From assembly GCA_937132085.1 (NCBI GenBank), contig CAKZNV010000164.1, forward strand, positions 1 through 64,000: a stretch of 64,000 nt of DNA, in the 5' to 3' direction. The stretch is from an uncultured Rubritalea sp. (GTDB taxonomy: Bacteria > Verrucomicrobiota > Verrucomicrobiia > Verrucomicrobiales > Akkermansiaceae). Below are positions 55,733 through 62,386 of this stretch, piece by piece (the first letter of the stretch is position 1; each line of letters starts with the position of its first letter). A program made the translations under genes and the position numbers. The notes below the pieces were generated by a model. It was not told where the DNA came from. It ran no database searches and saw only the letters and a program-made list of their open reading frames with translations.

Positions 55733-57157
55733 GTGCGCCTTACTCGTCTCATCGTTCTCGTCATGGCCCTTGTCACCAGCATTGGCTTTTTCATGCTGTA
55801 TCATTACCTTACCGTCGATCTAGAAAATCAGACATTTCAAGCTACCGAAGAATCACTCGTCGACACTGCTCACCTCCTCGCTGGGGTCGTCGAAGCCGAT
55901 ATCTCTGAGGGTGAAATCCAGCTCGAATCATTGATCGAATCACTTAGTGCAGCTCACAGTAGAAAATTCGAAGCGCAAATTTTCAAGCTACGCAAGAACA
56001 GAATAGGCATCCATGTCTACATCACTGACAAGACAGGAACTGTAATTTACGACTCCAATAACGGCCAACACCTTGGCTCAGATATGTCGAAATACAATGA
56101 TGTCCTGCTCGCTCTACAAGACCGCTACGCTGCTCGCTCCAGTAGACTCGACGAGAATAACCCGAACAGCTCCGTCTTCTACATCGGTGTTCCACTCAAG
56201 TCTGACAGCGAAATCATAGGATCTCTAACAGTTTATAAACGTCAGTCAGATGTCCGAGCCTTCATCACCTCCAGAAAAAGCTGGATCTCACTCTCAGTAA
56301 CCATGATCGCTCTCGGCATCATCGTCTTCACCATTGCTGTATTCACATGGATCTTCCGCCCTATCGGCAAACTCACCACCTATGCTATTGCTATGACTAG
56401 AGGCGAGCGACCAGAGCTACCGAAACTAGGTAGAGGCAGAGAAGTCAACACTCTAGGACGAGCCCTCAAGGACATGCGTGAATCCTTAGATGGTAAATCC
56501 TACGTAGAAAATTACACCCAGATCCTGACTCACGAACTAAAGTCACCATTAGCAGCCATCCGTGCTTCTTCCGAGCTGCTTCAGGAAGACATGCCTACTC
56601 AGCAACGAGAAAAATTCCTCTCTAACATCAGCCATGAAGTAGCCAGATCTCAGAGACTCATCGATGGACTATTAAAACTATCGCACTTAGAAGCACAACC
56701 TCAGCTCAGCATCAAAAAACTCATCAATCCCCATGAGCTAGCAGAACACCTCAAACAAACCCACAGCCACAGACTAGCGCCTAAAAACATCGATTTTAAA
56801 ATCACGATCGATAAAGAGATCCAATTCTCAGGCGACCCCGATTTGCTAGATGCAGCGCTCTCAAATCTACTTGAAAATTCGATTCACTTTTCACCAGAGG
56901 ACTCCACCATCGAACTAGCGATAAGAAAAGATCTCGATCAAACAATCATCACCCTCACTGATCAAGGTAGCGGAATCCCAGACTACGCCCTCGGACGCGT
57001 CTTCGATCGTTTCTACTCACTCAGTAAACCTTCATCTTCCCAAAAGTCTAGTGGCCTAGGGCTAGCCTTTGTTAAAGAAATCATCAACCTCCATCACGGA
57101 ACTATTACATTAGAGAACCTTCCGGATCAGGGCACTATTGCTACTATTACTCTTTAA
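55733..57157 (+). CDS. creC: CreC-like sensor histidine kinase
   Basis: The start is GTG at 55733. The 474-residue protein has span 1 at about 4-24, a periplasmic sensing region to about 185 (IGIHVYITDKTGTVIYDSNN), span 2 at about 186-206, and a HAMP-like linker. The phosphoacceptor is in YTQILTHELKSPLAAIRASS (His about 267), nearly the CreC phrase. The ATPase motifs are LSNLLENSIHFSP, DQGSGIP and SGLGLAFVKEI. Length equals that of E. coli CreC as I recall it. It ends the pseudokinase-creBC unit. Confidence 0.85.
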   Translation: MRLTRLIVLVMALVTSIGFFMLYHYLTVDLENQTFQATEESLVDTAHLLAGVVEADISEGEIQLESLIESLSAAHSRKFEAQIFKLRKNRIGIHVYITDKTGTVIYDSNNGQHLGSDMSKYNDVLLALQDRYAARSSRLDENNPNSSVFYIGVPLKSDSEIIGSLTVYKRQSDVRAFITSRKSWISLSVTMIALGIIVFTIAVFTWIFRPIGKLTTYAIAMTRGERPELPKLGRGREVNTLGRALKDMRESLDGKSYVENYTQILTHELKSPLAAIRASSELLQEDMPTQQREKFLSNISHEVARSQRLIDGLLKLSHLEAQPQLSIKKLINPHELAEHLKQTHSHRLAPKNIDFKITIDKEIQFSGDPDLLDAALSNLLENSIHFSPEDSTIELAIRKDLDQTIITLTDQGSGIPDYALGRVFDRFYSLSKPSSSQKSSGLGLAFVKEIINLHHGTITLENLPDQGTIATITL

Positions 57158-57264
57158 ATAGAAAGAAAGTCGGCCTTCATTAAGCTTACGCTCAAGTCAG
57201 ACTGACCTTCTTTGCAACACACCTAATGAAACTAATTAAACGTTAGGCTAAACTATGATATTCT

Positions 57265-57279
57265 GAAGACAATGTCTTC
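57265..57279. other. Perfect 15-base dyad between convergent genes
   Basis: GAAGACA-A-TGTCTTC lies 20 bases after the vWA gene end on the minus strand. It can form a short hairpin but no T-tract follows; it could be a weak terminator or a protein-binding site. Confidence 0.35.
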
Positions 57280-57299
57280 TGTAGATAGATACTTTTCTA

Positions 57300-59444
57300 T
57301 TACTCAGCTTCTTTCAGTTTATTCACTAATTTGATAAATTCTCCTCTGTAGCCTTTACCGTCAGCGCCCTTTCCAGCCTCGGCCAGTTTGGATACCAACT
57401 GTAAATTACCATTTCCTCGGTAGTCACTTTCTCTTACTACCATCCCGAACAATGCAACAGATGAAGCAAACTTGAAATCCCCATCAACAGCATCCCAAGG
57501 AGTAACAACATCTTCTACTGGCTTTGAGAAATAGGTGCTTTCATCTAGCATTTTTTGATCTGGGCGCTTGTAGGCAAGTTTAACAAAGAGAAGCTCATTC
57601 TTATTCTCAGCCGTATGCTCAGCCTCTTCAGTTTCTTTCTCAGGAACATTCTTTTTATACCTGAGCTCATCTAGTTTCGCTTTATCCAACGCTTTCCCTG
57701 GCACTACCTCATAGAAGGCTGTCACCGTGTGACCTGCTCCTATTTCTCCAGCATCTGCTGTCTTATCCAGAAAGGCTGAGTTAGGAAGCATTCTATTACT
57801 GTAGCCGATGAGTCTGTATTCTTTAACTCTAGCAGGGTTAAACTCTAGCTGAATTTTCACATCCTTCGCTATTGTCACAATCGTGCCCATCATGTCTTCT
57901 AACAGAACCTTTCGTCCCTCCTTAATCGTATCGATGTAACTGTAGTTTCCATTTCCGTTATTGGTAATCGATTCCAACATTCGATCATTCATATTACCTC
58001 TTCCGAAACCTAGAACTGATAGATAGACTCCATCTTTAGCTTTGTTTTTCACTAGTTCAGTAAGAGCTTTATCACTCGACACCCCGACATTGAAGTCTCC
58101 ATCAGTAGCTAAGATCACTCGATTCACTCCATCTTTGATGAATTCTTCCTTGGCTACCTTATAAGCTAATTTGATCCCTTGACCACCAGCTGTAGAACCA
58201 CCAGCACTGAGACGACTAAGAGCATTCATAATTTTCCCCCTACCCGCATCGGTCACAGGAGTGGCTGGTAAAGCTAAACCAGAAGCCCCCGCATACACCA
58301 CGATACTCACTGAGTCCTTAGCATTCAGTTCCTCTAACAGATACTTCATACTCTCTCGTAGTAGAGGTAGTTTCTTAGAGCTGTTCATCGACCCCGAAAC
58401 ATCTAACAAAAATACTAGATTAGTAGCTGGGCGTTCCTCCCTGATAATATCTTTACCTTTCAGAGCGACACGAACTAGCTTATGATCCTTATTCCATGGA
58501 CAGACAGTCACATCACTATGGATAGCAAATGGATGTTTTCCTTCAGGCTGAGCGTATTGATAATCAAAATAGTTCACTAATTCCTCAATCCTAACTGAGT
58601 CTTTAGGAATAGGTCTCCCAGACGTTATCAGGTTCCTCACATTAGCGTAAGAAGCAGTGTCTACATCCACAGCGAAGGTAGAACGCTTAGACTCCTTATC
58701 CACAGGAGAGACAAAACTGTTTTCGACCAACTGACCATAGCGTTCAGTATTCTTATCTACTGGGGGCATGTATTCTTTCCTACGTGGAATCATATCAAGA
58801 TTCTTACTTAGTCCACTCCCTGCACTTCTAGCTTTAGATTTTTTAGGAGTAGCCGATGGAACACCAAAAGCAGAACCACCGCCGCCTCCAACACCCCAAC
58901 CTTCACCAAAGTCATCTCCATCGCCAAACTCTAGGCTTGGTTGAGTCACCCTAACCTTTGGAGTAGGAGAACCTAAAGGTGATGGAGAATTAGCAGCAAT
59001 TATTTTAGCCTTTGCTCCAGATGGAGCATTAGCTTTTTTCTCTAATTCATTTGCTATTTCAGACTTCTTGGCCACACCTTCATTCATCTCCAACTCAGCC
59101 TTGACTCCTGGAGCAGACTCACGATCCATAAAATCACTCTGCTGATCTATCTGGGAAGAAGCCGCTGCATTTTCCAGAGCTATATGCTTCGACTGCGGAG
59201 AGGCAAACTGCTGATAACTCACCACAGCAATCCCTCCGATAGCAACACAAGCAGCAAGAGCAGTCAGTTTATGACCAACTCCCCATTTACTAGAACCTCT
59301 GACAATCACCTCTCCCCCAGCACCCTGCTTAGCATCTATTCTCTGCTCTAGTTCCTTAAGAAACTCCTCATCATGTTGTCCTTCTTTTTTCATTTTTGCA
59401 TGCTCCTTTAATAAGCTGTCTAATAATTGTTCATCATTTTTCAT
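57300..59444 (-). CDS. YfbK-type von Willebrand factor A protein with membrane anchor
   Basis: The 714-residue protein begins with a charged cytoplasmic helix region (1-57) and a single span at about 58-77. A long low-complexity linker with glycine and proline runs follows (to ~215). The YfbK-family lead-in is STFAVDVDTASYANVRNLIT (about 255-274) with VRIEELVNYFDYQYAQPEGK. The vWA domain has MIDAS DVSGS at 348-352 and TDGDFNVG. The C-terminal YfbK extension reads DGDFKFASSVALFGMVVRES. It follows the sigma factor by 27 bases. The N-terminus and location suggest it acts as anti-sigma or sensor; this is inference. Confidence 0.85.
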   Translation of the reverse strand: MKNDEQLLDSLLKEHAKMKKEGQHDEEFLKELEQRIDAKQGAGGEVIVRGSSKWGVGHKLTALAACVAIGGIAVVSYQQFASPQSKHIALENAAASSQIDQQSDFMDRESAPGVKAELEMNEGVAKKSEIANELEKKANAPSGAKAKIIAANSPSPLGSPTPKVRVTQPSLEFGDGDDFGEGWGVGGGGGSAFGVPSATPKKSKARSAGSGLSKNLDMIPRRKEYMPPVDKNTERYGQLVENSFVSPVDKESKRSTFAVDVDTASYANVRNLITSGRPIPKDSVRIEELVNYFDYQYAQPEGKHPFAIHSDVTVCPWNKDHKLVRVALKGKDIIREERPATNLVFLLDVSGSMNSSKKLPLLRESMKYLLEELNAKDSVSIVVYAGASGLALPATPVTDAGRGKIMNALSRLSAGGSTAGGQGIKLAYKVAKEEFIKDGVNRVILATDGDFNVGVSSDKALTELVKNKAKDGVYLSVLGFGRGNMNDRMLESITNNGNGNYSYIDTIKEGRKVLLEDMMGTIVTIAKDVKIQLEFNPARVKEYRLIGYSNRMLPNSAFLDKTADAGEIGAGHTVTAFYEVVPGKALDKAKLDELRYKKNVPEKETEEAEHTAENKNELLFVKLAYKRPDQKMLDESTYFSKPVEDVVTPWDAVDGDFKFASSVALFGMVVRESDYRGNGNLQLVSKLAEAGKGADGKGYRGEFIKLVNKLKEAE

Positions 59445-59471
59445 ATCATTTACCCTTTCTAAAATTGTTCC

Positions 59472-60005
59472 TTACTTGCTAACACATTCTTTCAGCTGAG
59501 ACCTCGCTCGCTCTAGTCGTTTACGTAAAGACGCTCCTGAAATCTTTAATTCGGTAGCCGACTCCTCAGTATTAGAACCATCGTAGTAAAAACTACGCAC
59601 CGCACCTGCCAAGCTCTCAGGAAGTTTAGACAAGCAGTTCTCCAGCTTAATAAATATACTAGGCCCCCCATCTTGCCGCTCTGCTTGCCATTCTCGCATC
59701 TGCCCCTCTATAGAATCTAACATTTCATCTTCCATAGGAACTAGTCGTTTGTTTTTACGTAGCGACTCTCGCCACTTGTTTCTTACAATTCCTCTCATCC
59801 ACGATGGAAAATCCCTCGTCACATCAAATTTATCCTTATTAGCCCAGGCCACCACGAAGCTATCTTGAACTATATCTCTGGAGAGCGTGTCCTCCTTAGT
59901 TATGGCTCGAGCATAAGCAAGCAGGTCACGATGGTGCTCTCTCGCTAATTCAGAAAATTTAATCCGATCTATCATTTCTTGATTTTGCACAACTTTTGTC
60001 ATCAT
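59472..60005 (-). CDS. ECF RNA polymerase sigma factor
   Basis: The 177-residue protein has region 2 (LLAYARAITKEDTLSRDIVQ, DSFVVAWANKDKFDVTRDFP, SWMRGIVRNKWRE). Region 4 is ENCLSKLPESLAGAVRSFYY followed by NTEESATELKISGASLRKRL. It fits the sigma-70 ECF family. The following gene, 27 bases downstream, encodes a membrane-anchored vWA protein, the likely regulator of this sigma factor. A long AT-rich region lies upstream. Confidence 0.88.
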   Translation of the reverse strand: MMTKVVQNQEMIDRIKFSELAREHHRDLLAYARAITKEDTLSRDIVQDSFVVAWANKDKFDVTRDFPSWMRGIVRNKWRESLRKNKRLVPMEDEMLDSIEGQMREWQAERQDGGPSIFIKLENCLSKLPESLAGAVRSFYYDGSNTEESATELKISGASLRKRLERARSQLKECVSK

Positions 60006-60429
60006 TCACCTATAATTGATAAACTCCCTCACATTTGTGACATCTAATTTTTTTAGTGAGCTGTTTAACCTGAAATACACCTCAAAAAACAACAGAGCTA
60101 ATCACTCTGATAACTAGAATTCATAATCTTGTATTCAAAGTAGTGAAATCCAGAACCATAATCACTTAGATCTATCGATAGATGTGTTTGAAGCGTGTTT
60201 GTTAGCTATCAACATAGCCAAATCTTATTAAGAATAATTATCATTCAAAAAAAACAGCTATAAAATATGTAATGTTTTATGATAATTAAGATACATTGAT
60301 TTTAAATAAAACTTAACTAATTAGATCTAATCCTATGTATAGGGACATAATATGTCGAAAAATTTAATAATTATGCTAAATACGTATAAATTGAATTTCA
60401 AAACAATTTAAGTGTAATATAAAAAAAAG
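60006..60429. other. Long AT-rich divergent intergenic region
   Basis: No gene is visible. It holds a 14-base perfect palindrome ATCTATCGATAGAT at 60170-60183, and a Fur-box-like block AATAATTATCATT at 60233-60245. The composition is much richer in A and T than the neighbouring genes. It separates the ECF sigma gene (minus) from the outer-membrane gene (plus) and probably carries both promoters. Confidence 0.4.
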
Positions 60430-60455
60430 TTGACAATCTATCCATCATATATAAT
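60430..60455 (+). promoter_or_regulatory. Putative promoter of the outer-membrane gene
   Basis: Perfect TTGACA (60430-60435) and perfect TATAAT (60450-60455) are separated by only 14 bases, giving a predicted leader of about 80 bases. The spacer is three bases shorter than usual. Confidence 0.5.
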
Positions 60456-60540
60456 ATCCAAAAAATACAATTCATAGTTAGCAACCCCCTATTCCTAGAA
60501 CATAAATCCCACTAACCTCCCCAACCAAACGCCCATAATC

Positions 60541-61761
60541 ATGAATACTTTACCCCTATTAAAAGCTGGATCCTTCATCGCTTTAAGTTCTGTAGTATCA
60601 GCACAAAGCCTCTTCGTAGAGGATCCTAATGAAGATACTGAAAGCTCCCTACCCCTCAGATATACAGCCTCGGTAGGCGTAGGTTACAACGATCACTTTA
60701 CTTCAAACAGCTCTAGAGCAGCGACGAATTCAGCATACATCAATGCTTCATTAGGCGCAGACTACGCTACCTACACTCCAAGAACATCATGGAACGTAGG
60801 AGCTTCATTAACTGCCAACAAATACTTAGATGATTCAAGCGGTGATGGAGTTTATTACAACGGAAGACTAAATTTCAACTTGAACCATAGACTTAGCGAA
60901 AGAACTCGTTACGTTAACTCAACTTACTTTAACTACGGTATTGAGCCAAATTACTCCTATTCATTTGCTCCTAACAGAACTCCTTCAGAGCATCTATACT
61001 ATGTAACTGATCACGCAATTGGTCATCGTTGGACAGCTCGTCTTGCTACATATACAGGTGTAAAAGTATCAGGCGTAAACTACCGTGGAAGCATTGATGC
61101 AGGTAACGACAGACTAACATACGGAGTGTATAATAATTTCCGATATTCTGTCTCACCTCAGTCAGTTCTAACTGCAGACTTCGCCTACAACAAGAACGAA
61201 GCAAGTGGTTCATCTAGTGATTCAACAGGCATCACAGCGGCCATCGGCTTAGAACACAAGCTCTCTCGTTCTAGCTACTTTACAGGACGCGTAGGAACTA
61301 CTTACCGTGATGTTGATGACGGCAGATCTGGTTACTATAACCCTTACGTAAACTTAGCTCTTACTAACAGAATAAATAACAATCTAACTGTAAAGACTTA
61401 CGCTAGATACGGAATCGAAAACTACGGAACGAGCCAAGGTGTTAACACATATGACACTAACCAATCTCTCAGAATTGGAGCTAGCGCTACATACATGGTT
61501 TCTCCAAAACTTAGTCTAAATGCAGGAGTTAACTACATTAGAACAGATTTCTCTGATGGTCGTAATGCTTCAACTGGAAGCGCAGTATCTGGATATGACC
61601 AATCACTAATTAATCCATACGTAGGCTTTACTTATAAACTTAAGGAAAATGTATCCATCAACGGATCATACTACTACACCAAGAGTGACTCATCTATCAC
61701 TAGTTCATTCTCTGACTATGAGAGAAACAGACTACAACTCGGTGTAAGCACCACATTTTAA
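60541..61761 (+). CDS. Outer-membrane beta-barrel protein
   Basis: The 406-residue protein has a signal peptide at 1-21 (ending SVVSAQ). A short acidic segment leads into about 14-16 alternating amphipathic strands rich in Tyr, Asn and Ser, such as NVGASLTANKYLDD and SLNAGVNYIRTDFSDG. It ends LQLGVSTTF; a C-terminal Phe on an aromatic strand is the classic signal for insertion by the BAM complex. It resembles the predicted outer-membrane barrels seen near exopolysaccharide and PEP-CTERM systems. Substrate is unknown. It is monocistronic. Confidence 0.83.
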   Translation: MNTLPLLKAGSFIALSSVVSAQSLFVEDPNEDTESSLPLRYTASVGVGYNDHFTSNSSRAATNSAYINASLGADYATYTPRTSWNVGASLTANKYLDDSSGDGVYYNGRLNFNLNHRLSERTRYVNSTYFNYGIEPNYSYSFAPNRTPSEHLYYVTDHAIGHRWTARLATYTGVKVSGVNYRGSIDAGNDRLTYGVYNNFRYSVSPQSVLTADFAYNKNEASGSSSDSTGITAAIGLEHKLSRSSYFTGRVGTTYRDVDDGRSGYYNPYVNLALTNRINNNLTVKTYARYGIENYGTSQGVNTYDTNQSLRIGASATYMVSPKLSLNAGVNYIRTDFSDGRNASTGSAVSGYDQSLINPYVGFTYKLKENVSINGSYYYTKSDSSITSSFSDYERNRLQLGVSTTF

Positions 61762-61799
61762 TCGCACAAGCTACATTCCCTATTTTCCCCATTGAACAC

Positions 61800-61834
61800 A
61801 AAGGAGGTCGCCCGAAAGGACGATCTCCTTTTTC
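61800..61834 (+). terminator. Intrinsic terminator
   Basis: AAAGGAGGTCG/CGATCTCCTTT (one G-U pair) with a 10-base loop is followed by TTTC. It ends the barrel gene. The remaining bases to 62002 contain no visible gene. Confidence 0.85.
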
Positions 61835-62002
61835 TTGTCTATAAAGCTAGCTACAGTGAGCATGACAGCCTTGCAGCACGATTCATTAGCCATATCACTT
61901 GACTTGTGCGAATTTATCACGCTATGCATCAAGCGCATTGAGAAATGCATATTGCTACAGCAAAAGCATAGAGCTCTAGTAATCACAAAACACTAAATTA
62001 TC

Positions 62003-62302
62003 ATGGCAAAAAAAACAGCAAAGAAGACCGCTACTAAAACAGCTAAAAAAGCAGTTAAAAAGGTAGCGAAGAAAGCAGCTAAGAAGACAGTCAAAAAAGC
62101 AGCTAAGAAAGTTGCTAAAAAGGCAGCTAAGAAAGCAGCTAAAAAAACTTTGAAGACAACAAAGAGCGCACAAGATTTCAACCAACTCGAGATAGCAACA
62201 GAAGCATACTACGTCTATCAAGAGAGAATGGCATCTAACACACCAGGCTCAGAAGCTGGTGACTGGGCTACTGCTATCCAAAGGCTCATCTCTGCTAGCT
62301 AA
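62003..62302 (+). CDS. Lysine-rich histone-H1-like protein with small C-terminal domain
   Basis: The 99-residue protein has two parts. Residues 1-50 are AKK/VKK repeats (MAKKTAKKTATKTAKKAVKK and onward), highly basic and helix-prone, as in bacterial H1/Hc1-like nucleoid proteins. Residues about 55-99 are neutral to acidic: LEIATEAYYVYQERMASN then GDWATAIQRLI, which resembles the small DUF2934-type motif (Ala-Tyr, Tyr, Arg, Asp-Trp). The basic arm should bind DNA without sequence specificity; the role of the tail is unknown. Near-perfect codon repetition (AAA/AAG GCT) suggests growth by repeat expansion. A strong terminator follows. Confidence 0.8.
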   Translation: MAKKTAKKTATKTAKKAVKKVAKKAAKKTVKKAAKKVAKKAAKKAAKKTLKTTKSAQDFNQLEIATEAYYVYQERMASNTPGSEAGDWATAIQRLISAS

Positions 62303-62337
62303 CAATCAGATATCATCTGATACAAACACTTAACTAA

Positions 62338-62375
62338 ATACCCATGTGAGAGAAACTCTCACATGGGTATTTTTT
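62338..62375. terminator. Bidirectional terminator, 15-bp stem
   Basis: ATACCCATGTGAGAG/CTCTCACATGGGTAT with an AAA loop is followed by T5 and serves the H1-like gene and the convergent ftsK. Confidence 0.92.
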
Positions 62376-62386
62376 GTTAGAACTTT

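Noticed and set aside
57158-57230. Terminator after the CreC-like gene
   Set aside because: A partial pairing AAAGAAAGTC with GACCTTCTTT exists but has a mismatch, a long loop and no T-tract, so I do not call it.
61976-62221. Cysteine- and phenylalanine-rich minus-strand frames opposite the H1-like gene
   Set aside because: They are the mirror of the lysine repeats (AAG/AAA read backwards as CTT/TTT) and not real proteins.
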